A stretch of 64,000 nt of DNA from Nephrocerus scutellatus (Eukaryota > Arthropoda > Insecta > Diptera > Pipunculidae), in the NCBI GenBank assembly GCA_947095585.1, contig OX352762.1, forward strand, positions 49,151,540 through 49,215,539. Reading direction: 5' to 3'. Below the pieces are notes generated by a model that did no database searches, was not told where the DNA came from, and saw only the letters and a list, made by a program, of their open reading frames with translations. Below are positions 19,812 through 29,316 of the stretch, one piece after another. Made by a program: the position numbers and the translations under genes. Each line of letters opens with the position of its first letter. Within the stretch, counting starts at the first letter, position 1.

Positions 19812-22800
19812 ATGCCGGGTTATAGAGATGAAAAATTAAGTGTTTTGCGAGAGAAGTGCCGTGAGGCAGGATTGTCAACGTCTGGTAAGCGAATTAATCT
19901 CATACATCGATTAGAAGAACACATGAATGAAGAGCAGGTGGGTGATGAAAATATAGAATCTATGTTATCTGCACAAATAAAGGATTTGCAAAAGGTAGTC
20001 AACGATTTACGACTACAGCAGATACAAACAACAACATTTCAACAGATTCATAAAAACGCATCAGCCACTGCGCAGTTTGTTTTAGACGATGATAAAGAGA
20101 TTCCGTTAACTACGGTGCCTGCATGTCAGCCTCTCATACATACAACAACAGCGTCTTCTGCGGTTCCTGTGCGAACATGTTTTTCTACGCACTTAACGAC
20201 GACAACATCTCCAATGTATTCTGCGTCTATACCTACGACACATGCTACACCGCTTGGTAGTGCATATACGTTTCAGCGACAAGTTGGTGTGCAAACACCT
20301 AACGGATTTGTGCCACTCACAAACGCAAACATACCATTCGCTGCGCCGACATTCGAGACACAGACACATGCGCCTGTGTATTTGCCGCCGCAATATATCT
20401 CTCCTCTTCCTTCGTATAATCCATACGGAAGCGCAAGAGACGTCGTAGCCCTGCTGCCAGAATTCAACCCTTCATCGGAGAAATCTTTGGATTCGTTGCA
20501 ATTTGTTAATAGAGTGGAGTCATTAAAGAACGCGTATAAGTGGGACGACCAGGTGGTTGTTTTTGCTGTACAACAAAAAATGATGGGAGCTGCAAAATAT
20601 TGGGTGGATTCGCTCGATGAAATTTTCTTTTCTTGGCAGCAATTTGTTCTAAAGTTTTTGAAAGACTTTCCGAGTGTTGAGAATGTTGCCGATGTACATA
20701 TTAAAATGTCACACACGAAACGTCTTCACAATGAGTCTCCCCACGATTATTACTACAAAATGCTCGCTTATGGTAGAAAAGGTGGTTTACCCCAATCAGC
20801 AATAGCTCGCCACATTGTAAATGGAATCAACGACCCGGATTTACGTAAGAAAATCTCTAATAACTACGACGAGTGCAGTGAATTACTACGAGATATTATA
20901 AACTTTTGTGCGCATAACGAAATAAAAGGACCATACGTAATAACAAAGCCGTCGAAAAATATCTCAGATACACCCAAAATTTTTCATAAAACCACCGAGA
21001 ATAGAAGTCAAGGTATTAAATGCTTCAACTGCGGCAAACTTGGACATGTTTCCATCAGATGCCCCGAACCTCAACGCAAAGAGAGATGCAATACATGCGG
21101 CCGAACTTCTCATCAGACATCGAACTGTCCTAATAAGCAGCGTCAACCGGAATCGGTCAACGATATTAAAGGGAATGTACTTCATCTAAAAAGTGATATT
21201 GTAAAGGACATTAAAGTCAACAATTTACCTACATCAGCATTCGTCGATCCTGGAAGCAGCCATACTTTGATACGAGAGTCTTTCACCCACAATCTTACTG
21301 ATGTCAAAGACTGTTCAGTTACGCTGAGTGGATTTGCGGGAGGCAAGTTCATTTGTAACAAAAAAATCGAAGCGGAAATCTATTTTGATGACACCATTTT
21401 TGAAGCGGAGTTGCTGATCGTTAACAATGAGATGATAACCGAAAACGTCCTTTTAGGAAGAGACGTACTTTGTTGCCAGGGAGCTCGACTTATCATAGAA
21501 GGTGCTGAATGCCGGATGGAAAAATCCGTTAATGTTATATCGCTCAATACGCAACTTAATAAAGTCGAGCAAGGTGAGTTGAAATCGATTTTAACTAACC
21601 ATCGAGGGTGTTTTGCAGAAAAACTGGTCGACCTGGGGACGTGCAACCTATCGAAAATGCAGATCAAACTTTCTTCCAACACTCCGGTGAAAACCAAACC
21701 GTATCGTTTGCCGTTTGCCAGAAGACCCATAGTCACCAATATAGTTAACGATCTGCTTTCAACAAACATCATACGTCATTCAAATTCGCCGTACGCATCT
21801 CCAGTTGTCTTGGTAGACAAGAAAAATGGTGAACATCGTTTGTGTGTCGACTACCGGCTGTTAAACAGCATCACAGTAAAAATTCCTTATCCGATGCCAA
21901 ATCTTGAAGAACAGTTCGCACAGCTTGCCGGAAATAAATACTTCACGTCGCTGGACCTTCGTATGGGATATCATCAAATCGAGATTGACGAGGACTCAAA
22001 ACGCTACACCGCATTTGTAACCACGGACGGGCATTTCGAGTACAACCGAATGCCGTTTGGTCTCGTAAATGCCCCGGCAGTGTTCCAATCCATCATGAAC
22101 GAGCTCATAACTAAGATGAAACCCGGTGAAGTTCTTGCGTACTTGGATGATATCATCATTGCGAGTAAAACCGCCGAAGAAGGTCTGCGGCGACTGGAAC
22201 AGTTTTTACGCATTCTTGAATTGGCTGGCCTAAGACTTTGCGCCGACAAGTGCCATTTCTTGGCAACACAAATTACATATTTGGGACATATTGTGAACGA
22301 GGCTGGAATAACCCCTGGAGATGACAAGGTAAGCGCAATACGTAACTTTAAAATTCCGACAACTATTACCGAAGTCCGGCGCTTCCTTGGATTAACCGGG
22401 TTTTTCCGAAAATTTGTGGAGCATTATTCCTTGATATCGAGGCCGTTAACTCAGCTGCTGCGGAAAAACGAAAAGTTCCAGTGGTGTGAAGAACAACAAT
22501 GTGCTTTCACGCAACTTATCGACCTGTTATGCAAGAAACCAGTACTTGAATTATATAACCATACCGCTTACCACGAAGTACACACGGATGCTAGCGCTGT
22601 TGGTCTCGCTGGTGTTCTTCTGCAGTCCAACAATAACAGAGATTGGAAACCCGTATTTTACTATAGTCGCCACTGTACTGCTGCCGAAAGCAAGAGGCAC
22701 AGTTACGAACTCGAAGTTCTCGCCGTTGTCGAGTCTCTCGAACGTTTTCGTGTTTATGTTCTTGGGATGCCTTTCAAACTCGTCACCGATTGCGCCGCCA

Positions 22801-23930
22801 TTGCCAAAGCCAAGGCCAATTCAGAAATGATTCCCAAGATTGCTCGCTGGTGGATCAAAATCCTCGATTATGACTTCGAAGCTGTCCATCGTCTAGGAAG
22901 CCGCATGTCCCATGTTGATGCACTTAGCAGATCCCCCAATTTACCACCAAAAGAAATTCTTCCTGGAAATGACATTTTGAAGATTAACTCTGCAACAGAT
23001 GATTGGTTGTTGACGATGCAACGACAAGATCCGTCACTAACTGAAATCATAGCCGTTTTAAATGGAGAACGTAAGTCCGAACAAGAAACTCAATTTAAAA
23101 CAGATTATATATTACAGAATCACCGGTTGTATCGCAAAATCGAAAACACCTTAAAATTCGTTGTACCAAGATCCGTAAGATGGAGAATTGTTCGTTCATG
23201 CCATGATGAGGTAGGCCATTTCGGTCTAGACAAAACAATCCATCGTATTCAAACACACTTCTGGTTTCCGAAAATTCGAAAATACGTGAAGGAGTATCTC
23301 GCCGCATGCATTGAGTGCTGCTACTACAAATCTAAGGGCGGGAAACCTGAAGGGCGTCTTCATTATGGAGAAATTGAACCGATTCCATTTCGACAAATAC
23401 ACATCGATCACCTCGGTCCATTTATTCGAAGCAAACGGAGAAACATGTATGTCCTTGCAATCTCTGACGCATTCAGCAAGTTTCTCATCATAAAGGCTGT
23501 CAAAACTACAAAGACGATTCCCGTCATCAATACGCTTAATGAAGTAACTACCTACTTTGGACTTCCAAAACGCATTAATACCGACAGGGGCACTGCGTTT
23601 ACCTCTAAATCGTTCGAAACGTATTGTGAACAAAACAATATTCAGCATATAAAAACAGCTGTGCGTACCCCAAGGGCCAACGGGCAGGTTGAGAGAGCCA
23701 ACCACACCATTCTCACATTTGTCCGAACAACGACGAAGGAACCAAAGGATTGGGACCTAAACATACGAAATTTGCAGTGGGCTGTTAATTCTCAACGGAA
23801 TTCGACGTCGGGGTTCAGTCCAAACGAACTCATCTTTGACTTCAAGCTTATTGATGTGGTACAAAATCGTCTTGTCGCCGCTATTCATGACGAAGTCTGC
23901 TGTAACGAAGATGATTTAATTAGCAATTAA
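19812..23930 (+). CDS. Gag-Pol polyprotein with an N-terminal SAP-like domain, stopped early
   Basis: 1,372 residues in one frame. Residues ~5-38 (LSVLREKCREAGLSTSG..LIHRL) fit a SAP DNA-binding motif. Gag follows, with two zinc knuckles at ~404-440 (CFNCGKLGHVSIRC and CNTCGRTSHQTSNC). The protease site is FVDPGSSHTL (~477), with P where T or S is usual. RT has LCVDYRLLNS and YLDDIIIA (~777). RNase H has HTDASAVGLAG (~922). Integrase has the HHCC zinc region (~1134-1170), HIDHLGP, NTDRGTAF and GQVERAN, so all three catalytic acids are present. Gag and Pol share a frame without shift. The TAA at 23928-23930 cuts off a C-terminal part that continues in the same frame. The upstream ATG choice is supported because the SAP motif starts right after it. 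Confidence 0.94.
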   Translation: MPGYRDEKLSVLREKCREAGLSTSGKRINLIHRLEEHMNEEQVGDENIESMLSAQIKDLQKVVNDLRLQQIQTTTFQQIHKNASATAQFVLDDDKEIPLTTVPACQPLIHTTTASSAVPVRTCFSTHLTTTTSPMYSASIPTTHATPLGSAYTFQRQVGVQTPNGFVPLTNANIPFAAPTFETQTHAPVYLPPQYISPLPSYNPYGSARDVVALLPEFNPSSEKSLDSLQFVNRVESLKNAYKWDDQVVVFAVQQKMMGAAKYWVDSLDEIFFSWQQFVLKFLKDFPSVENVADVHIKMSHTKRLHNESPHDYYYKMLAYGRKGGLPQSAIARHIVNGINDPDLRKKISNNYDECSELLRDIINFCAHNEIKGPYVITKPSKNISDTPKIFHKTTENRSQGIKCFNCGKLGHVSIRCPEPQRKERCNTCGRTSHQTSNCPNKQRQPESVNDIKGNVLHLKSDIVKDIKVNNLPTSAFVDPGSSHTLIRESFTHNLTDVKDCSVTLSGFAGGKFICNKKIEAEIYFDDTIFEAELLIVNNEMITENVLLGRDVLCCQGARLIIEGAECRMEKSVNVISLNTQLNKVEQGELKSILTNHRGCFAEKLVDLGTCNLSKMQIKLSSNTPVKTKPYRLPFARRPIVTNIVNDLLSTNIIRHSNSPYASPVVLVDKKNGEHRLCVDYRLLNSITVKIPYPMPNLEEQFAQLAGNKYFTSLDLRMGYHQIEIDEDSKRYTAFVTTDGHFEYNRMPFGLVNAPAVFQSIMNELITKMKPGEVLAYLDDIIIASKTAEEGLRRLEQFLRILELAGLRLCADKCHFLATQITYLGHIVNEAGITPGDDKVSAIRNFKIPTTITEVRRFLGLTGFFRKFVEHYSLISRPLTQLLRKNEKFQWCEEQQCAFTQLIDLLCKKPVLELYNHTAYHEVHTDASAVGLAGVLLQSNNNRDWKPVFYYSRHCTAAESKRHSYELEVLAVVESLERFRVYVLGMPFKLVTDCAAIAKAKANSEMIPKIARWWIKILDYDFEAVHRLGSRMSHVDALSRSPNLPPKEILPGNDILKINSATDDWLLTMQRQDPSLTEIIAVLNGERKSEQETQFKTDYILQNHRLYRKIENTLKFVVPRSVRWRIVRSCHDEVGHFGLDKTIHRIQTHFWFPKIRKYVKEYLAACIECCYYKSKGGKPEGRLHYGEIEPIPFRQIHIDHLGPFIRSKRRNMYVLAISDAFSKFLIIKAVKTTKTIPVINTLNEVTTYFGLPKRINTDRGTAFTSKSFETYCEQNNIQHIKTAVRTPRANGQVERANHTILTFVRTTTKEPKDWDLNIRNLQWAVNSQRNSTSGFSPNELIFDFKLIDVVQNRLVAAIHDEVCCNEDDLISN

Positions 23931-24308
23931 AGAGCTAAAGCCGCTGAAAATATATCCGAGAGTCGTGAAAAATGGAAACAACGTTTTGATATGAAACACG
24001 CCGAACCAACTTTGTATGCTGAGGGTGACTTAGTAGTAATATCAAACGAACCATCATCTACCGGGGAATCACGAAAACTTGAGCCCAATTATAGGGGCCC
24101 TTATCGTGTTTCCAAAGTCTTGGGTAATGACCGATTCCTGATCGAAGATATTCCTGGAATGCAAATTACTCAGAAGAAATTTTGCTCCGTATACGCCACC
24201 GACAAAATCAAACCGTGGTGTCATCATTCGCCTGACCTGGATGAAGGTGAAGAGCAAGAGACTGATGAAGCCGAGGATGACTTCGAAGTAGGATTGGCCG
24301 AGCTGTGA
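23931..24308 (+). pseudogene. C-terminal tail of the same polyprotein with a GPY/F module, beyond the stop
   Basis: Continues in frame directly after the TAA at 23928. It reads through REKWKQRFDMKH and YAEGDLVVIS to YRGPYRVSKVLGNDRF, the GPY/F module found at the end of integrase in several gypsy lineages, and ends in an acidic tail (EGEEQETDEAEDDFE). Its stop codon (TGA, 24306-24308) lies inside the 3' LTR. Whether the upstream stop is a mutation of this copy or is read through cannot be decided from one copy; a plain nonsense mutation is more likely. Confidence 0.88.
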
Positions 24309-24604
24309 CGTGTTCCCTGCATTATTTCATTGATATTAATGTTCAACATGCTATCTCTTTCCTTCATCAATCTTATTCATTATTTGTCTTGATATATATA
24401 TTTTCAATACGAATAACTCTGAGAAGAGAGTTCAGTTGATTTGTGACTGACAACCAAAACAGACGTGGAAGATAAAACGTTCGTTAACTTTGCTTAAAGA
24501 GTATTCTTTGTTTGTTTGAATAGTTATCCTGACTATTACTGGAAAATAAAACGTTAATTTTGGTTAAACAGTATTCTTTATTTATTTGAATAGTTATCCT
24601 GACA
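24304..24604 (+). repeat. 3' LTR of the SAP-gypsy element
   Basis: Aligns end to end with the 5' LTR apart from losses of AAA (in CAATAAAACG) and TAAT (in GTTAATTAATTTTGG) and one G/A difference near the end. There is no clean polypurine tract immediately before it; the nearest purine-rich run is GATGAAGGTGAAGAGCAAGA, 45-65 bp upstream. Confidence 0.95.
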
Positions 24605-24686
24605 CAAATATACAAATATACAAATATATAAATATACATATATACAAATATATATACAAATAAATTCATTATTTTATACATGTAGA
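24605..24686 (-). other. Remaining octamers and Helitron 5' terminus (inverted)
   Basis: After the target duplication, AAATATAC units continue, then AAATATATATACAAATAAAT and the 5' end, read in reverse as TCTACATGTATAAAATAATG. The base after it is T, so the element sits between A and T when read on its own strand. Confidence 0.85.
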
Positions 24687-24847
24687 TTTCTAAGAATTTT
24701 GTCCATATTCCCCCGCGTTGAGCTCCTTGAGGTCAACTATGGTTCTAAATTTCCAATTGAAAATTATGTACTTTCTAGGAGCTGGAGTTGGGGTAGGCAT
24801 GGTGGGATTTAGAGCGTTGAATTTAAGCCAGCCAAAGTACGCAACAA
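24687..24847 (-). pseudogene. Errantivirus-like Env C-terminus (distal part)
   Basis: The minus strand reads VVAYFGWLKFNALNPTMPT followed by PAPRK and an ending near ELNAGEYGQNS, the membrane-proximal and cytoplasmic end of an insect errantivirus-like envelope protein. A paralogue lies at 44135-44290 with few differences. It is cut at 24847 by an RTE-like LINE; the upstream part resumes at 27032. Such Env proteins in infectious errantiviruses act in membrane fusion. This piece is only a C-terminal scrap and has no function. Confidence 0.75.
24834..24847. repeat. 14-bp target site duplication, left copy
   Basis: AAAGTACGCAACAA, repeated at 27032-27045 on the other side of the LINE. The paralogous env at about 44284-44297 has one near-identical copy (AAAGTACGCAACAC), the empty site. 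Confidence 0.93.
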
Positions 24848-27031
24848 CCCGAACCTGATGACGGTTCGAACGTACCGAGGTTCCAACGGCGACTCGGACC
24901 ACTATCTTGTTGGTATGGTGCTCCGAGCGCGGATTGCATCATCACGGAAGAATGCATCCGCGAATCAGATTCGAGTCAACACGGCTGCCCTTCGCAATGA
25001 AGAGACTAGAAACAACTACGGTCAAGCGATAGGACTCGCCCTAAATGCAGGGAGAGTAAGTCCTGGGACTGAGATGTCGGGCGTAGAAGAGAAATGGACA
25101 CGCCTTAAGAATACTATCATTAGTACTGCTGACTTCAACTTAGGCAGTAGTCGTAGAGATCGAAACGACTGGTTCGATGACGGATGCAAGCTAGCGACTG
25201 AACGTAAGAATGTTGCGTACCGAGCAATGCAACAATCTCATAGAACGCGGGCACGCGAAGATGAATATAAAGAGCTCAGAAGATATGAAAAAACAGTTCA
25301 CCGGCGAAAGAAAGCAGCCTGGGAGAAGAATCTCGTCCGTGAACTGGAACAGTACAGAGAGCAAGGACCGCACCAGGCGCGGAAGTTTTACCAAAGGGTC
25401 CGCGGTATGACGCAATATACACCGCGTTGCACATACTGCAAGGACAAAGAGGGTAATCTGATCGCCATTCTTAAAGGCTTCTTAGAGCGATGGGAAGAGC
25501 ACTTTCATGAGTTGCTAAATGGCCAGCTAACTGAGGAATTGGAGGCTCCACCAATGACCGAAGATCATACTATGCTGCCGCCACCAAGCATAGTCGAAAT
25601 TAGCAGAGCGATAAATCGGCTCAAAAATAATAAGGCCCCGGGATCTGATGGGATCCCAGCGGAACTGATAAAAATAGGAGGCCCCACATTACACCAAGCA
25701 ATTCATGAACTAATAGTGCAAGTATGGGAAGAAGAAGTTATGCCAGAAGACTGGCGAAGAGTAAGAGAAGAGAAGAATACATAAGAAGGGAGATATCACA
25801 AAATGCAGCAATTATCGTGGTATAACGTTGTTGAGTACCGCGTATAAGATTTTCTCCTCTAAAGATTTACACCCTAAGGCAGGTGATGGAAAAATGTCAA
25901 GAGTTTCAAAACTCACTGCACCATCTTTTTATAGACTTTAAAGCCGCCTATGATAGCATAGCCAGAGTAGAACTTTATAAAGCCATGAGAGAATTCGGCA
26001 TCCCAAATAAACTGACACGACTATGTAGGTTGACCATAACCAATGTTATAAGCCAAGTAAAAATATCCGGATCACTATCAAGCCCATTCAACATCTATAA
26101 CGGGCTCCGACAAGGGGATGGACTGGCCTGCGTCCTCTTCAACCTGGTCTTGGAGAAAGTTATCCGAGGCTCTGACGTAACGCCGAGGGGAACAATCCTC
26201 TATAAGTCCATTCAGATACTGGCTTACGCAGACGATATTGACATCGTTGGTAGAAACCAAAGAGATGTACATACAGCTTTCATACAGATAGAGCAGGCGG
26301 CACGAAATCTGGGGCTGCACATAAATGAGAGCAAAACAAAGAACATGGTGGCCACGTCTGCGAGTAGAAGATCCAACATTGGTCCCTCAATTCAGATAGT
26401 GGAGCGCGAATTTGAAGTAGTGCAATCCTTTAACTATCTCGGGTCAACTATAGCAGCCGATAACAGCATGGAACCAGCACGGTTGCTTAAAGCCAACAAA
26501 GCCTACTATAGCCTATCAAGACTCTTCAAATCCAGGAACTTAACCATAACATCCAAGCTGTTGATGTATAAGACAATGGTCATAGCAGTAATTACATATG
26601 GATCCGAGACTTGGGTGCTTAGCAAAAAGCATTCTGACCTCTTAGCCGCGTTCGAGAGAAAAGTTTTACGAAGATTTGTTGGCCCCGTATGTGAGGAAGG
26701 ACGATTCCGGAGACTATAATGATGAGATCTACGAGCGTTACCGCGATGTCGACATCGTGAAGAAAATTAAGCTCGGTATGCTCCGGTGGGCAGGACACCT
26801 AGCTCGCATGAGCGAAGAGGATCCTGCTCGGTAAGGGCTTTGTGGTAGGATTTATGGAACACGACAGCGAGGCCAGCCAAGCCTACGTTGGAAGGATGGC
26901 GTAGACCAGGACGCCCAGAGTTTAGGGATGCCAAACTGGATGACATCGGCTCGAAATCGGGACCGGTGGAGAGACTTTTTGCGGGAGGCCAGGACCGGAC
27001 CCCGGTTGTAGAGCCAAATATGATGATGATG
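24848..27031 (+). mobile_element. 5'-truncated non-LTR retrotransposon, probably RTE-like
   Basis: Bounded by perfect 14-bp target duplications. It begins near the end of the endonuclease domain, so the 5' part is missing, and ends in a TGATGATGATGA tail with hardly any 3' UTR, as RTE-type LINEs do. It lies inside an errantivirus-like env remnant and is thus younger than it. Frames are broken in several places. Confidence 0.9.
24858..26990 (+). pseudogene. RTE-like endonuclease end, reverse transcriptase and C-terminal domain
   Basis: The first frame (24858-25784) starts with the tail of an APE endonuclease (GSNGDSDHYLV) and runs to the RT fingers (NNKAPGSDGIPAELIK). A frameshift near 25780 precedes KKGDITKCSNYRGITLLST in another frame. 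The second frame (25883-26719) has LFIDFKAAYDSI, GLRQGDGLACVLFN and the catalytic AYADDIDIVG, then FNYLGSTI and TYGSETW. After a further break come KLGMLRWAGHLARM and GRPSLRWKDGV, the usual end of this protein type. RT would copy the element's RNA at a nicked target. Truncation and at least three breaks make it inactive. Confidence 0.88.
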
Positions 27032-27110
27032 AAAGTACGCAACAAAAACATCGCGAGGATTAACGCAACATAGCTGACGGTGTACTGATTAGCTTCATGT
27101 GGTAGCCAGA
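27032..27110 (-). pseudogene. Errantivirus-like Env C-terminus (proximal part)
   Basis: Starts with the right copy of the 14-bp duplication and reads, on the minus strand, the hydrophobic membrane segment YVALILAMF and the residues before it. It matches 44284-44360. At about 27110 env homology ends abruptly and pol/gag sequence begins, which marks a large internal deletion of the element. Confidence 0.7.
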
Positions 27111-28440
27111 TCTCTTCTTCAAATCACTGACAAGTCTTTTAGCCTGTCATTGCCTTAGATTTCATGCAAGGATTTAAGTGCCGGTAGGATAAAAAATTGC
27201 ATTTGAACAGAGTTAATACCAAAAGGATTTGTCATCTTATGATGGCTTATTTCAACTTTGCCGCCAACCGAGTTTGTATAAAAATTTTGATTGTTAGGAG
27301 TCGGGGCTTTAAGTAAGCTTTGTTGAATTGAATTCTTGTTTGAGCCTAAGAATTTTAAAATGTTGCAGTCGCTCTTCTTACATTCGAATTATTGTAAGGA
27401 CGAGCTTGTTAGCCTAAAAAATTAATGTCTGCGTAATCGTTAAGTCAGACTGGTTAGGTAAGAGTATGCGTGTTGATCGGAATTACGTCATATAGTATTA
27501 ATTTGTTCATTTGTTTGGCTTGAATATGGGTAATTGTTGTTGGTGTTTTTGATACATAGAAGTTCCTTTGCATTTTGCTTGGATGTGCTCGCATCGATGA
27601 AGAAGGTAATTTATTCCTCTAAAGCGTAGTCTTTAATCAGTTTCTATCGGTTCGGGACTATTAGGTAAGAATGGTTTTGCGCCAAGTGGTCGAGGTGAAT
27701 GTATTGTCTCTGTTGTTGAAAAGGATTTTTGGGGTGTTTGGTAGAAACGTTGTGGTACATGTGGAAACGGTTGTGGGATAACCATGTATAAAAAGGTTGT
27801 GGATGTTGTGTAAAATGAATTGGTTTGCGAGGTTGTGATATTGGGGCTGGTTTCCTAATATGAATGTCAGGAGCTTTAGCATGTTGTGAGCTTAACCCTT
27901 GATTGTGGGAGATCTGCTGGTTCCCTTATACCTAGAAGTCTAGATAAGTCACCTGTTAGGCCTCGGATTAAGGTATCTAGAGCCTTGTTTCCGTACGTTT
28001 CTATTAATATGTGCATTGTATCCGGTGCAATATCCATGCTACAAATTTTGTTTAGACTAATGTCAAGTGTTTGTAAACTGATTGGTAATATTGCTCGACG
28101 CTATAGTTTATCATCTGGTACTCTAACGTACCCAGATCGCGTTTGTCAGCGTAATGGGTAGTCAAACATTTGGATATAGATTTCCAACTTTGTGGGATGT
28201 TGTATGATTCTAACACCGCATCTGCGTTGCCAACTATTTTATTTCGAATAGTGTTTAGAATGCCAAAATATTTAGGAGTACTTCTTTGGCTATTATATAG
28301 TTTAATAATTATCCCGGAAAATTCTCTGAGACTTCGGACTTCGTCCGGAATCGTTAGATCGCCGACAACTTTTGAATAAATAGTTTGTTCTACTCCTCTG
28401 TAAAAATTTGTAGAAATTCGCATGGGGATTAAGTATTGAT
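27110..28440 (-). pseudogene. Errantivirus-like Gag and protease/RT start, decayed
   Basis: On the minus strand from 28430 downwards the text fits Gag of the 17.6/297/gypsy group: [46 protein letters not shown], then (in another frame, 28080-27900) LDTLIRGLTGDLSRLL and EPADLP. The Gag tail is rich in N, Q, P and T (27882-27661). Near 27300-27120, FYTNSVGGKVEI and ITNPFGINSVQ-like and FFILPALKSLHEI pieces are the start of Pol. Stops and shifts are frequent. The rest of Pol and most of Env are missing, so this is an internally deleted ancient copy. Confidence 0.78.
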
Positions 28441-29316
28441 TGAGTTGTCTCCCAATCGCCGCTGTGGACGGTCGTTCTGCACTACAGCACACGCGAAAAC
28501 AACACAAAAAAGTGTCGTGTTGTGTGTTTGCGCACAAAAAAAACGAAAACAATTAAGTGCGGAAAAAGTTCGCGTTGATCGGTTGTTCATCAAGTGCAAA
28601 GTGCAGTGTGTGTGTCCATTTACCCCATCCTCAACAGCGCACCTAAAGAACTTAATGAGACATAACTGTCGTATGTTTTGCATGCGGCAGTTTGTTTATG
28701 ATCTAATTCTTTAGCTATTAGAATAACGGATTGTGAGTGTTTGTTTCTTCTGGTGACTTAACACATTTTATCGTGAAGGCATAACACTAGCGACAATTTG
28801 TGTTAATAATCCATTGTGAGACATACTCTTCTCAATTCGGTTAAAAGAAGCGGTAAGTTGTGTTTTGTGTGTTTGTTTTTTGTAGTTATGTGTAGTTTCA
28901 GACTGGATCTCAGCAACATACGTGGGCTGAGAACGAATTTTTTCGCTTTATTTACATATGTAAACGTCCACAGTCCAGCAATTCTGGCACTAAGCGAAAC
29001 TCAAGTATTTGAGAATTCTGATACTTCAGATTTAAATCTGCCTGTGTATAGGTTAGTGCCACTATTTTTCCCACGACGCGGGCTCGCAATTTATGTCCGT
29101 TGTGATGTTGCGTTCAAACTTTTACCTCAATCAAGCCAATGTTCCAATGCGGAATTTAATTTCATATGGCTGAGAGTAATGGTACAAGGGCGCAACATCC
29201 ACTACTGCTTTCTTTATAGAAGCCCCAACTTGAATTGTCACAAATGTTCTTCCCAGCTGGCATTACCATTGCGTAAGCTTTTCCATCTATCCTATTCTTC
29301 TGGACACTACAATAAC
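28441..29316 (+). pseudogene. CR1-like LINE: leader, endonuclease, and a deletion into RT
   Basis: The frame 28816-29328 contains an APE-type endonuclease N-terminal half: LDLSNIRGLRTNFFALF, ILALSETQVF, GLAIYVRCDVAF and YCFLYRSPNL. It then jumps within a few residues to LPLRKLFHLSYSSGHY, which in the related element at 49300/52450 is RT sequence (KPLRKLFHLSMKSGVFPS). About 0.6-0.7 kb of endonuclease and linker is missing. The upstream 28441-28815 has no clear gene and looks like the LINE leader. Confidence 0.8.

Larger units (their letters stand above)
19357..24604 (+). mobile_element. Young gypsy (Ty3) LTR retrotransposon, inserted in the octamer array
   Basis: A 5.25-kb element with LTRs of 308 and 301 bp and a CAAA target duplication (19353-19356 and 24605-24608). 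The LTRs differ only by a 3-bp deletion, a 4-bp deletion and one substitution that I can find, so insertion was recent relative to most other elements here. One reading frame encodes Gag and Pol with a single in-frame stop near its end. No env is present. The octamer sequence continues on both sides, so the host was the inverted Helitron. Confidence 0.95.
9000..24686. mobile_element. Rearranged compound Helitron block with two convergent 5' ends and no 3' end
   Basis: A Helitron 5' end starts at 9000 on the plus strand (A|TCTATATATATAAAA) and another ends at 24686 on the minus strand (TCTACATGTATAAAATAATG read in reverse). Both are followed by octamer repeats and the same single-copy stretch, GCTCTGGAACGCC.. 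near 9106 and its complement before 18090. Between them lie 6.8 kb of plus-oriented minisatellite, an inverted helicase remnant, a short plus minisatellite piece, an inversion point near 17085, minus-oriented minisatellite, and the SAP-gypsy element. No GCCGGGT...CTAG hairpin occurs anywhere in the block. It is therefore at least two Helitrons joined by rearrangement, not one insertion. The right flank matches an errantivirus env junction (44134/44135); the left flank does not. Confidence 0.8.

Noticed and set aside
20193..20716. Minus-strand frames opposite the SAP-gypsy Gag
   Set aside because: Shadows of the long plus-strand polyprotein without recognisable motifs.
28853..28891. GTAAGT...TTTTTTGTAG, like a small intron in the LINE leader
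   Set aside because: Only about 36 bases, below the usual minimum for an intron; no frame needs it.
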